Below, piece after piece: positions 9,853 through 18,268 of a stretch of DNA of 64,000 nucleotides. The stretch spans positions 4,092,001-4,156,000 of the forward strand of contig NZ_CP070351.1 of the NCBI RefSeq assembly GCF_016919385.1, read 5' to 3'. Both the position numbers and the translations under genes were made by a program. The stretch's first letter is position 1; each line of letters begins with the position of its first letter. The notes beneath the pieces are model-generated. The model was given only the letters and a program-made list of their open reading frames with translations. It was not told where the DNA came from and made no database searches. The stretch comes from Gordonia sp. PDNC005 (lineage in GTDB: Bacteria; Actinomycetota; Actinomycetes; Mycobacteriales; Mycobacteriaceae).

Positions 9853-10656
9853 ATGTTTGGAAACCTGTTCGGTATGACACACGCAGCCTCAGACAAGGCC
9901 CAGCAGGTCGCCGCACGCGCCGATGGGCTGACGAAGACATACGGGTCGGGTGACACCGTCGTGCACGCCCTGCGCGGAGTGTCCATCGGCTTCCAGACAG
10001 GGGAGTTCACGGCCATCATGGGGCCGTCCGGTTCGGGAAAGTCGACCCTGATGCACTGCCTGGCAGGGTTGGACACCGCATCGGACGGTAGCGTCCGGAT
10101 CGGCGACGTGGAACTCGCAGGCCTGAACGACAAGGAGATGACCAAGCTCCGGCGCGACCGCATCGGGTTCGTGTTCCAGGCGTTCAATCTGGTTCCCACC
10201 CTGACGGCGGAGGAGAACATCACGCTCCCGCAGGGCATCGCAGGCCGCAAGGTTGACGAGGACTGGTTCTCGACAGTCGTCGATCGCCTCGGCATTCGGG
10301 ACCGCCTCGCGCATCGGCCGAGTGAGCTGTCGGGCGGCCAGCAGCAGCGTGTGGCGTGTGCTCGTGCACTCGTCGGACGACCCGACATCATCTTCGGCGA
10401 CGAGCCGACCGGCAACCTCGACTCGCGGTCGTCCGGTGAGGTCCTCGACATCTTGCGTGCAGCCACCGACGAGTTCGGTCAGACGGTCGTCATCGTCACT
10501 CACGACCCGCGTGCTGCGGCCTACGCAGACCGGGTCGTGTTCCTGGCCGACGGTCAGTTCGTGCAAGAACTGTTCTCGCCGTCCGCCGACGACGTCTTCG
10601 AAGTGATGAAGAACCTCGACGTCGCGGGCGGCTCCACCAGCGCGGGAGCGCAGTGA
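9853..10656 (+). CDS. MacB/LolD-type ABC transporter ATP-binding protein
   Basis: A 267-residue ATPase with Walker A GPSGSGKST (about residue 57), signature LSGGQQQRVACARAL (about residue 159), Walker B IIFGDEPTGNLDS and the H-loop VTHD. The NLDS ending and the HALRGVSI N-terminus are typical of the MacB/LolD/FtsE group, which works with FtsX-fold permeases. An ATG at 9874 is an alternative start. It overlaps the following permease gene by four bases. The role is probably export or extraction of a lipid, lipoprotein or antimicrobial compound by mechanotransmission; the substrate is unknown. Confidence 0.88.
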   Translation: MFGNLFGMTHAASDKAQQVAARADGLTKTYGSGDTVVHALRGVSIGFQTGEFTAIMGPSGSGKSTLMHCLAGLDTASDGSVRIGDVELAGLNDKEMTKLRRDRIGFVFQAFNLVPTLTAEENITLPQGIAGRKVDEDWFSTVVDRLGIRDRLAHRPSELSGGQQQRVACARALVGRPDIIFGDEPTGNLDSRSSGEVLDILRAATDEFGQTVVIVTHDPRAAAYADRVVFLADGQFVQELFSPSADDVFEVMKNLDVAGGSTSAGAQ

Positions 10657-13220
10657 TCATGGGATCGGTGATGCGCAAGGTCTCCACCCGGAGTCTCGCC
10701 TCCCACAAGCTGCGCCTGGTTCTCACCGTGTTCTCGGTGGTCCTGGGGACGAGTTTCGTCGCCGCAGCCGTCATCTTCACCTCGACCGTCTCCAACGCGT
10801 TCAACGCGATCTTCGACAACGTGGCACAGGGGGTGTCCGTCGAGGTCACGGCGGCCGAACCCGACGCTCCCGGTGTGCCTGTGGAACTGGTGCAGAAACT
10901 TCGGGACTCCAAGAACGAACTCGGCATCGATCGGCTCGTCGAGAATTTCGGCGGTCCCGTGACTGTCGCCGACTCCAGTGGCAAGGCCATTCAGACCGGC
11001 GGAGCTCCGAGCGTCGCGTCCGCCTTCATCCCGCAAGGGGAGGGCATCGGCGATCCGATGACTCTCGTCGACGGTCGCGCGCCCGCGTCGGAGAACGAGA
11101 TCACCATCAACCGGGACGCGGCCGACAAGGCCGGCCTGCACGTCGGATCGACGACGAAGGTGGTTCTCGGAACAGGTGTGTCGGACCCGATCGATGTGAC
11201 GATCGTCGGACTCACTGATCTGCCGACGTCTACCGGCGGATACGTCGGCATTCAGTTCGACCAGCAGACGGCCGAAGACTACTTCTCCGACGGCGACTAC
11301 ATCGGCGTCGTCGACATGACGGCGGTTCCGGGGGTCTCCGACATCCAGCTCCGCGACCGCGTCCACACTGCACTCGGCGATGCGAAGAGCGTCGACGAGC
11401 TGTACAAGGTGCGCACCGGTGACCAGGTCCGAGCCGATCAGAAGGAGGAGATCAGCCAGTTCCTGACGATCTTCCGCTACATCCTCCTCGCTTTCGCAGG
11501 CATCGGACTGCTCGTCGGCACGTTCATCATCTACAACACCTTCTCGATGATCGTCGCGCAGCGGAACCGTGAGCTCGCACTGCTCCGCGCGATCGGTGCC
11601 AGCCGCAAGGACGTGTCGCGGTCGGTCCTCACCGAAGCGCTTCTCGTCGGCGTGCTGGGCGGCGCGATCGGTCTCGGTCTCGGTGCGGCCATCGCGGCGG
11701 GCATGCTGGCCTTCACGAAGTCGCAGGGGTTGCCGTCCAACGGCATCGAAGTCGGGCTATCGGCGATCGCCTCCGCAGTGTTCGTCGGCATCATCGTCAC
11801 AATGCTGAGCGCGTGGATCCCGGCCCGTCGTGCGTCTCGGATTCCTCCGGTCGAGGCGATGCGTGAGAGCACTGTCGAACCAGGCGCGGGTTCACTCCGC
11901 AGGCGCACCCTCACCGGCGCCGTCCTCGGCGTCCTCGCAGTCGCAGCACTGGTCGTCGGCGGCCTCGGTGAAGGCTCCGGACCCGCCCTGATCGTCGCGG
12001 TGGGAGCAGTCCTCGCGATCGTCGCCGTTGTGCTCGCTGCGCCGGCACTGTCGCAGCCGTTCGTGGGCGCGCTCGGCGGGGTGTTCCAGAAGTCGTTCGG
12101 CACTGTCGGACGACTCGCCCGCACCAATGCCGTCCGCAACCCGCGGCGCAGTGCGGCGACGGCGTTCGCTCTCACCCTGGGGCTCATGCTCGTTGTTGTC
12201 ATCGGCACTCTCGGCTCATCGTTCAAGGGAACGATCAACTCCGCAGTCGACAAGGGAGTGAAGGCGGACTTCATCATCACCGGAACGAACGGTGGGCAGA
12301 TGCCGCTCGGCTTGGCCGACGCCGTCCGCAAGGCTCCCGATGCGCAGACTGTCGTCAGCCAGGCGATCGCGATCGCCAAGCTCGACGGCAAGAATCTGTG
12401 GATGACTGCTCCTCTCGGCGGCAAGCTGTCCGACGTCGCCGTCGTCACGCCTGTCGAGGGTGTGGTGGACGTGCCGGCCGACGGCATGGCCGTCGACCAG
12501 CCCACCGCGCGTGAGCAGGGTTGGAAGATCGGTGAGGAAGTGAAGCTCACGTCCCTGACCGGCACAGAGGTGACAGTGCCGATCGTGGGGATCTACGAAC
12601 CGACGGATATCGCCGGACCGCGACTCATCGGGCAGAACGTCTACGACAAGCTGGTTCCCAGCGAGGCCATGCGCGTCGCGCAGCCCGTCTGGGTCAAAGG
12701 CAGGGCCGGGGTTGATGCCGATGTTCTCCGCAGCCAGCTCGAGGATGTGACGGCACCGTACCTGATCGCGCAGATCCAGGACCGCGAGCAGTTCAAGAGC
12801 TCGATCTCGTCGCAGATCGATCAGATGATGATCACGCTGTACGCGCTCCTCGGCTTGTCGCTGGTGATCGCGGTCCTCGGCATCATCAACACGCTTGCCC
12901 TGTCGGTCGTCGAACGCAAACGTGAGATCGGCATGCTCCGCGCGATCGGCATGGCCCGACCGCAGGTCCGGCGCTCGATCTATCTCGAGTCCACATACAT
13001 AGCGGTGTTCGGTGCGCTCCTCGGAGCCGTCCTCGGACTCGCCATCGGCGTGCCGCTGGTCCGGACCCTCGCGTACTGGGGCCTTGAAGGGGTGGTCATA
13101 CCGTGGTCGCTCATCGGGGGGACCCTGGTCGGAGCGGCTGTCGTCGGTGTCATCGCGGCATTGTGGCCGGCCGTGACCGCGGCCCGGACCAGACCGCTGG
13201 AGGCTATCGTCGAAGGATGA
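10653..13220 (+). CDS. FtsX-type ABC transporter permease
   Basis: An 855-residue permease with two FtsX domains. One N-terminal helix (about residues 18-40) is followed by a large extracytoplasmic domain and three helices near residues 270-390 ending in AWIPARRASRIPPVEAMRES. A second extracytoplasmic domain and a second helix set follow, ending in ALWPAVTAARTRPLEAIVEG. The PAxxAARxxPxEAI motif after each helix set is the family hallmark. Translation starts at GTG 10653 (or ATG 10659) overlapping the ATPase stop. The stop overlaps the MmpS-like gene, giving a three-gene operon. Confidence 0.88.
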   Translation: MIMGSVMRKVSTRSLASHKLRLVLTVFSVVLGTSFVAAAVIFTSTVSNAFNAIFDNVAQGVSVEVTAAEPDAPGVPVELVQKLRDSKNELGIDRLVENFGGPVTVADSSGKAIQTGGAPSVASAFIPQGEGIGDPMTLVDGRAPASENEITINRDAADKAGLHVGSTTKVVLGTGVSDPIDVTIVGLTDLPTSTGGYVGIQFDQQTAEDYFSDGDYIGVVDMTAVPGVSDIQLRDRVHTALGDAKSVDELYKVRTGDQVRADQKEEISQFLTIFRYILLAFAGIGLLVGTFIIYNTFSMIVAQRNRELALLRAIGASRKDVSRSVLTEALLVGVLGGAIGLGLGAAIAAGMLAFTKSQGLPSNGIEVGLSAIASAVFVGIIVTMLSAWIPARRASRIPPVEAMRESTVEPGAGSLRRRTLTGAVLGVLAVAALVVGGLGEGSGPALIVAVGAVLAIVAVVLAAPALSQPFVGALGGVFQKSFGTVGRLARTNAVRNPRRSAATAFALTLGLMLVVVIGTLGSSFKGTINSAVDKGVKADFIITGTNGGQMPLGLADAVRKAPDAQTVVSQAIAIAKLDGKNLWMTAPLGGKLSDVAVVTPVEGVVDVPADGMAVDQPTAREQGWKIGEEVKLTSLTGTEVTVPIVGIYEPTDIAGPRLIGQNVYDKLVPSEAMRVAQPVWVKGRAGVDADVLRSQLEDVTAPYLIAQIQDREQFKSSISSQIDQMMITLYALLGLSLVIAVLGIINTLALSVVERKREIGMLRAIGMARPQVRRSIYLESTYIAVFGALLGAVLGLAIGVPLVRTLAYWGLEGVVIPWSLIGGTLVGAAVVGVIAALWPAVTAARTRPLEAIVEG

Positions 13221-13708
13221 GCAACGGGAAGAACACCGGCCGGACAGTTGTCCTGTCCCTGGTGGTGGCGCTCTCCCTCGTGGTTCTGATCGTCGTGGCG
13301 GTACTGGTGTTCGGTGGCGAATCGTCGCCGGACAACGGTGCCGCCACGACGACGGTCGCGCCCTCCTCCACGACGTCGTCGACCACTGCGTCGACACCCA
13401 CCACCACGCCGACGCCGACGAGCACGCACACGCGGCCCACCGGAGAACCGGGCACGGTGACCTACCAGCTGACGGGGAGCGGCGACGTTGTCGGCGTGTC
13501 GTACCGCAGCGGTTCCACGATGCGGGTCGTCGCCATCACCGGGACTCCGTGGCAGCAGAAGACGACCGTCACCGACCGGCGTGCGCGGCTGACAGGCATC
13601 GTGATCCGCGGCCCGATCACTTGCACGATCATGCAGGGCGAGGAACTCCTGTCGTCGTCCACGTCGTCGGGCGGGCCCATCTCCTGCGGTGCGACGCTCC
13701 CGAGGTGA
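13217..13708 (+). CDS. MmpS-like membrane-anchored accessory protein
   Basis: A 163-residue protein whose ATG overlaps the permease stop (ATGA, 13217-13220). One membrane helix (about residues 9-32) is followed by a Thr/Ser/Pro-rich linker (about residues 40-75). The C-terminal beta-domain reads VTYQLTGSGDVVGVSYRSG, then TPWQQKTTV, then ITCTIMQG and ISCGA. The order of these segments and the two cysteines match the MmpS fold, whose members normally partner MmpL transporters. Here it is coupled to an FtsX-type ABC system, which is unusual. Confidence 0.7.
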   Translation: MSNGKNTGRTVVLSLVVALSLVVLIVVAVLVFGGESSPDNGAATTTVAPSSTTSSTTASTPTTTPTPTSTHTRPTGEPGTVTYQLTGSGDVVGVSYRSGSTMRVVAITGTPWQQKTTVTDRRARLTGIVIRGPITCTIMQGEELLSSSTSSGGPISCGATLPR

Positions 13709-13715
13709 CGTGTTT

Positions 13716-13748
13716 CCTGCTCGCTGAGAGAGCGTAGCGAGTCGAAGC
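13716..13748. repeat. Half-copy of the palindromic repeat family
   Basis: The stretch reads CCTGCTCGCTGAGAG then AGCGTAGCGAGTCGAAGC. It matches the right-hand half of the elements at 9681-9802 and 25780-25893. It fills the gap between two convergent genes, so it may also help end transcription. Confidence 0.55.
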
Positions 13749-13749
13749 G

Positions 13750-14496
13750 TCAGTGCCGGTGAAGCACGAGGACGAGATTCGTGGCCGCGAATTCGCGTAG
13801 ACCGGGGACTTTCACCACGGGCCACGCCCAGCGCGGGAGGTAGCGCGGGAACGCCGCCTGGAGGGTGGCGGCGGGGGTCTTTCGAGCCCACCGCAGACCC
13901 GCCGCAGCAGTGATCGGGAAGAGGGACTCCCCGAACAGGTTCTTCGGCGGGTGCCCGTGCCGATCTGTGTACCATTGCGCGGCTCGGTGACCGCCCGCAT
14001 AGTGCGTCAAGCCCATCTCGTGGCCGCCGAACGGCCCCCACCAGAGGGTGTAGCTCAGCACCACGGTGCCGCCGGGCCGAGTCACTCGGACCATCTCGTC
14101 GGCCATCTCCCATGGTGTTGCAGTGTGCTCGGCGACGTTCGACGAGTAGCAGACGTCTACGCTGCCGCTCCGGAACGGGAGATGCTGGCCCTGCGCACGG
14201 ACCGCGGTCCGGTGGTCCATCCCGGCGGCGTGCATCTCACCCGCATCCGGTTCCACCGACAGATAGTCGGCGCCGCGGGCGGTGAACGCGTCGGCGAAGA
14301 ACCCCGGACCGCCTCCGACGTCGAGGACCGCGGCGCCCTCCAACGGTGTGCTGTGCAGGTCGGCGATCATCGTTGCGGTGTCGTCGGCGAGGGCGCTGTA
14401 GAAGCGATCCGGGTCGGGTTGCTCGTAGCCGAACTCCCGGAACAGTCGTCGCGAGCGGGCCAGGGTGGCTCGGCGGGCGAAGCTGGACGCGGTCAT
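13750..14496 (-). CDS. Class I SAM-dependent methyltransferase
   Basis: A 248-residue protein. Motif I is VLDVGGGPGFFADAF (about residues 57-71), with the acidic end of strand 2 at SVEPDAGEMHAAG. CYSSNVAEHTATPWEMADEMVRVTRPGG corresponds to motifs II and III of methyltransferase type 11. It sits beside a glycosyltransferase and a polytopic membrane protein, like Rv0224c-Rv0226c of M. tuberculosis, so a role in cell-envelope glycan or lipid modification is likely. The exact acceptor is unknown. Confidence 0.85.
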   Translation of the reverse strand: MTASSFARRATLARSRRLFREFGYEQPDPDRFYSALADDTATMIADLHSTPLEGAAVLDVGGGPGFFADAFTARGADYLSVEPDAGEMHAAGMDHRTAVRAQGQHLPFRSGSVDVCYSSNVAEHTATPWEMADEMVRVTRPGGTVVLSYTLWWGPFGGHEMGLTHYAGGHRAAQWYTDRHGHPPKNLFGESLFPITAAAGLRWARKTPAATLQAAFPRYLPRWAWPVVKVPGLREFAATNLVLVLHRH

Positions 14497-14543
14497 CGGC
14501 CCAGCGTAGGGGATATGCCGGGACGTCGCATATCCTGGATCGA

Positions 14544-15671
14544 GTGAATCCCCCGGTCGACGTCCTGCTCCTCTGTTGGCGCGACACCGGTCACCCGCAA
14601 GGCGGCGGCAGCGAGCGCTATCTGGAGCGGGTCGGCGCCGAACTGGCCCGCCGGGGATCCCGCGTAACCCTCATCACCGCCCGCTATCGGGGCGCTCCTC
14701 GTCGGCAGATGTCAGACGGGATACGTGTGCTGCGCGGCGGCGGTCGTCTGACGGTGTACCTCCGGGCGGCGTTGACGCTCGGCGCGGCACGCGTCGGACG
14801 TGGGCGGCTCGCGGGCTATCGGCCGGATGTCGTCGTCGACACACAGAACGGTGTCCCGTTCTTCGCATCGGCCGTGACCGGGTCGCCGACAGTCGTCCTC
14901 GTCCATCACTGCCACCGAGAGCAGTGGCCCGTCGCCGGTCCGGTGCTCTCGCGGATCGGCTGGTTCGTGGAGTCTCGGTTGTCGCCTCGGGTGCACCGTC
15001 GGAACAGATATGTGACGGTGTCCGAGCCGTCGGCCGCGGAACTCGTCGACCTCGGCGTCGATCGGGACCGGATCACCGTGGTCCGCAACGGCGTGGACCC
15101 GGTGCCGCGGGGAGTGCCCGCGCGTGTGGAACATGCCCGACGCAGGCTGATCGTCGTCTCCAGGCTGGTCCCGCACAAGCAGGTGGAGGACGCCCTGACC
15201 GCGGTCGCACGCCTCCGCGATCATGGGGTCGACGTGCACCTCGACGTGGTCGGCGGGGGATGGTGGGCCGATGAGCTGCGGGATGCGGCAGCCGGACTGG
15301 GCATCAACGACCGTGTCGTCTTCCACGGTCACGTCGACGACGTCCGAAAGCACGAACTGCTCGCGTCCGCCGACCTCCATCTGATGCCATCACGAAAGGA
15401 AGGCTGGGGTCTCGCAGTGATCGAAGCCGCCCAACACGGGGTCCCGACCGTCGGATATAGAAGTTCGGCGGGTCTGACCGACTCCGTCGTCGACGAGGTG
15501 ACCGGTGTGCTCGTCGACGACGTCGACGATCTCGTCGACACGGTGGCTGCGCTGGTGGACGATCCGCAGAGACTGGCGACGCTGGGCGACGCCGCGCGAG
15601 TGAGGTCGCAGGACTACTCGTGGTCGCTCGCGGCCGACGGTTTCGCCGACGTCTTCCGCAGCCTGCGCTGA
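14544..15671 (+). CDS. GT4-family glycosyltransferase
   Basis: A 375-residue GT-B fold enzyme. The N-terminal domain begins with VDVLLLCWRDTGHPQGGGSERYLE, where GGGSE forms the donor/acceptor loop. The C-terminal domain has VVSRLVPHKQVEDAL and the retaining-GT4 EX7E motif in EGWGLAVIEAAQHGVPTVGY. The GTG at 14544 has no clear ribosome-binding site. A TATCCT box at 14531-14536 ends seven bases before it, so the mRNA is probably leaderless. The 3' end overlaps the convergent membrane-protein gene by 58 bases. Matches Rv0225 in position. Confidence 0.88.
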   Translation: MNPPVDVLLLCWRDTGHPQGGGSERYLERVGAELARRGSRVTLITARYRGAPRRQMSDGIRVLRGGGRLTVYLRAALTLGAARVGRGRLAGYRPDVVVDTQNGVPFFASAVTGSPTVVLVHHCHREQWPVAGPVLSRIGWFVESRLSPRVHRRNRYVTVSEPSAAELVDLGVDRDRITVVRNGVDPVPRGVPARVEHARRRLIVVSRLVPHKQVEDALTAVARLRDHGVDVHLDVVGGGWWADELRDAAAGLGINDRVVFHGHVDDVRKHELLASADLHLMPSRKEGWGLAVIEAAQHGVPTVGYRSSAGLTDSVVDEVTGVLVDDVDDLVDTVAALVDDPQRLATLGDAARVRSQDYSWSLAADGFADVFRSLR

Positions 15672-17299
15672 ACGGCCCCGACCAGACCCACGACGGTTCC
15701 GACGATCAGAGCCGCGAACCACGCCGCCGTCGCCGTGATCGCCGCTGTCCACGCTGCCGCGCTCGGGGCAGGCGCGGGGACGGCGTCGGGAATCCGGAAC
15801 AACCGGAGATGTTCGCCGTGAAACATCTCGTCAGAGGGTGAGAGCCCCGGCGGCGGATCGGACTCCTCGACAATCACCCAGCCGACTCCGAGCGCGGCGA
15901 GGCGCGCAGTGTCGCCTGCGGTGAGTGAGGCGATGACATCGGCGTCTCGTCCGGTCGGTGCGTCGAGAGTGTTCCCGTCGACGACGAGTCCGGCACCGGA
16001 GACGATCGGTGCGTCGACCATCCGGGGAAGTGGGCTCAGTGATGGTCCATTCGTCCAGGTCAGAGTCCTGACGCTGGACGTCGGCCACAGGGCCACTGTG
16101 CGGCCGTCGGAGCCGATCGTCGCGGTCACCGCCGCGTAGTCGGATGGAATCGTGACGGGGCGGATCGCGCCGCCCACTCCCCACGCGAGGTCCGGCAGGG
16201 GAGCGATCACGAGGAGCGCAACCGCGGACACGGCGAACCCGGCGGGGACCAGCCGTCGAAGGCGGGCGACCGCCGCGGCGGCCGCGATCGCGACGAACGG
16301 AACCGCGAGCACGAGATACTTCTGGGTGTCGCGTAGCAGTCCGGCACCGGGAATGTGCGTGAGGGCGGCATCCATGAGGTCGACGCCCGGACCGGTCGCC
16401 GCGAGTGAAACAAGCACAACCGTCACCGCCGCGAGCATCGCGAGGGCACGGACGACAGGGTCTGTGCTTCGCCGCAGCAGTTCCACGCAACCCACGACGA
16501 CAACACCCACGAAGGCCGCGGTGGCGACGGCGGCCCACCAGGACGTTCGACTGGCGGGCACGGCGTCGGCATTCCAGATGCCGCCCAGTCCCAGCGTCGT
16601 GCCGAACGAACCGAGCCAGGGTTCCGCCCGCACAGCGAACGCCCCTGCGCCGCCCGACCTGGCCGACGCTGACGAGACGACGGCCCCGACAAGCCACGGC
16701 GATGCGGTCAAAAGCCAACCCGCGAGCAGCAGGGCCGCGGGTCGGCGGGGGAGCCGGACCGCGACCATGACGACAACGGTGACGATCAGGGCGAGGACAG
16801 AGCCGGTCGGGGTGAACCCCGCGGCGGCGAAGAGGGCGATGCAGTTCGCCAACCCTCGGCGACCGGGGCTGGATGCGTAGGACAGCACGGCCAGAACTAT
16901 CGGGGCAAGTGCGGCGTAACCGATCAGCAGGCTCCACTGTCCTTGGAGGAGACGTTCGGCGACGAACGGGTTCCAGATCGCCACGACCGCGGCAGCCGCC
17001 GAGCCCGCGGCGCCCGCGGCCGGCACGAGTCGTCGCGCGAGCCTGCCGTATCCGACGCCGGCGCCGAACAACGCCGCGGCGGTGAGCAGGGCGACCAGCC
17101 AGCCGCCGTCGACCACACGCGACGCAACACCGAGGACAGCGTCCTGCGGAACCGCCCGCGGCGCGGAGCCGTCGATGCCGAACGCGGACGGGGTCAGCGC
17201 GAATCGTGGAACCGCGACCGCGTCACGGTAGATCAGGTGCCCGCCGAGGAGCGGCGCGCAGATCAGTGCCGTGAGCAGGCCGCTGACCGCGAAGAGCAC
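15614..17299 (-). CDS. Polytopic membrane protein, putative GT-C-like or cell-wall glycan protein
   Basis: A 561-residue protein with about a dozen hydrophobic segments, starting with MLFAVSGLLTALICAPLLGG. A loop near residues 100-115 reads AIWNPFVAERLLQGQWSLLIGY, which resembles the NPxxxxRxxxGQ region of the AftD-type membrane glycosyltransferases. A C-terminal extracytoplasmic domain precedes the last helix. It holds the place of Rv0226c next to the glycosyltransferase and methyltransferase. Function is not established. The last 58 bases overlap the 3' end of the convergent glycosyltransferase gene. Confidence 0.75.
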   Translation of the reverse strand: MLFAVSGLLTALICAPLLGGHLIYRDAVAVPRFALTPSAFGIDGSAPRAVPQDAVLGVASRVVDGGWLVALLTAAALFGAGVGYGRLARRLVPAAGAAGSAAAAVVAIWNPFVAERLLQGQWSLLIGYAALAPIVLAVLSYASSPGRRGLANCIALFAAAGFTPTGSVLALIVTVVVMVAVRLPRRPAALLLAGWLLTASPWLVGAVVSSASARSGGAGAFAVRAEPWLGSFGTTLGLGGIWNADAVPASRTSWWAAVATAAFVGVVVVGCVELLRRSTDPVVRALAMLAAVTVVLVSLAATGPGVDLMDAALTHIPGAGLLRDTQKYLVLAVPFVAIAAAAAVARLRRLVPAGFAVSAVALLVIAPLPDLAWGVGGAIRPVTIPSDYAAVTATIGSDGRTVALWPTSSVRTLTWTNGPSLSPLPRMVDAPIVSGAGLVVDGNTLDAPTGRDADVIASLTAGDTARLAALGVGWVIVEESDPPPGLSPSDEMFHGEHLRLFRIPDAVPAPAPSAAAWTAAITATAAWFAALIVGTVVGLVGAVQRRLRKTSAKPSAASDHE

Positions 17300-17302
17300 A
17301 GG

Positions 17303-18217
17303 TCAGAAGTGGTAGGTGTCTGTCGGTGCGGGGGAATGATCCGAGATTCCGTAGTCGTTCGGCACGATCTGGTAAGCGCGTGCCAGGTCGAGGATCTTCG
17401 TCGCGCGTGCGATGCGCGGCAGGTCCGAACCATTGCGGATCTCACCGCCGTCGGCCTGGAACTCGGTGAAGAACTCTCGTGCCCAATTGATGTCGTCCAA
17501 CGACGGCGACAGGCCCTCGTTGACTGCCGCACACTGGTCGGGGGTGAGGCAGATCTTGCCGGTCATGCCGAATTCGGAGCTCACCGCGGTGGCGTCACTC
17601 AGCTTGTGCGGGTTGGAACCCACGGTCGGGCCGTCGATGGCCGACGGCAGGTTCGCGGCCTTCGCTGCGATCGTGAATCGTGAACGCGCGTAGGCGAGGG
17701 TCATCGGGCTCTCGCCGAAGCCGGTGTCGCGGCGGAAGTCGCCGATGCCGAACGCCAGGCGGAACGTGCCCTTGGCCGACGCGATCTCGGTGATCCGCTC
17801 CAGGCCACGTGCGGTCTCGACCAGTGCGACGACGGGGACGTTCGGCAGCCGCTTCGCCGTCTCCGTCACGTGATCGACGGACTCGACCATCGCCAGCATC
17901 ACACCGCCGATCGACGTCGGCGCCAGTGCCTCGATGTCGGCGGCCCACCACGGGGTGCCGAATCCGTTGATGCGGACCCAGTCCGAATGGCCGTCCTCCA
18001 TCCAGCGCACGACGTTCGCGCGGGCGCTGTCCTTGTCCTTCGGTGCCACCGCGTCCTCGATGTCCAGGACGACGATGTCGGCCCGCGAGCGAGCCGCGGC
18101 CTCGAATCGATCGTGCTGGGCGCCGTTCACGAGCAGCCAGCTGCGCGCCAGTACCGGATCGATCCGGGATCCGACGTCGGCGGGATCGGGCTCGTGGAAA
18201 GGTTCGGTGTCGTACAT
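17303..18217 (-). CDS. HpcH/HpaI aldolase/citrate-lyase beta-like (CitE) enzyme
   Basis: A 304-residue TIM-barrel lyase of the CitE/Mcl group. The ATG at 18217 gives the expected N-terminus DPVLARSWLLVNGAQHDRFE. The segment VVLDIEDAVAPKDKDSAR supplies the Mg-binding/CoA-site acidic residues. VVALVETARGLERITEIA gives the conserved glutamate, and AFGIGDFRRDTG follows. Such enzymes cleave or form beta-hydroxyacyl-CoA thioesters such as malyl-CoA or citramalyl-CoA. There is no CitF or CitD nearby, so it is not part of a citrate lyase complex. Substrate unknown. Only three bases separate its stop from the upstream start of the next gene on the same strand. Confidence 0.85.
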   Translation of the reverse strand: MYDTEPFHEPDPADVGSRIDPVLARSWLLVNGAQHDRFEAAARSRADIVVLDIEDAVAPKDKDSARANVVRWMEDGHSDWVRINGFGTPWWAADIEALAPTSIGGVMLAMVESVDHVTETAKRLPNVPVVALVETARGLERITEIASAKGTFRLAFGIGDFRRDTGFGESPMTLAYARSRFTIAAKAANLPSAIDGPTVGSNPHKLSDATAVSSEFGMTGKICLTPDQCAAVNEGLSPSLDDINWAREFFTEFQADGGEIRNGSDLPRIARATKILDLARAYQIVPNDYGISDHSPAPTDTYHF

Positions 18218-18268
18218 CGAGGTGAAACGCCTACTCGCTAGCAGTGAAGATCGGGGTCGATACAGTCG

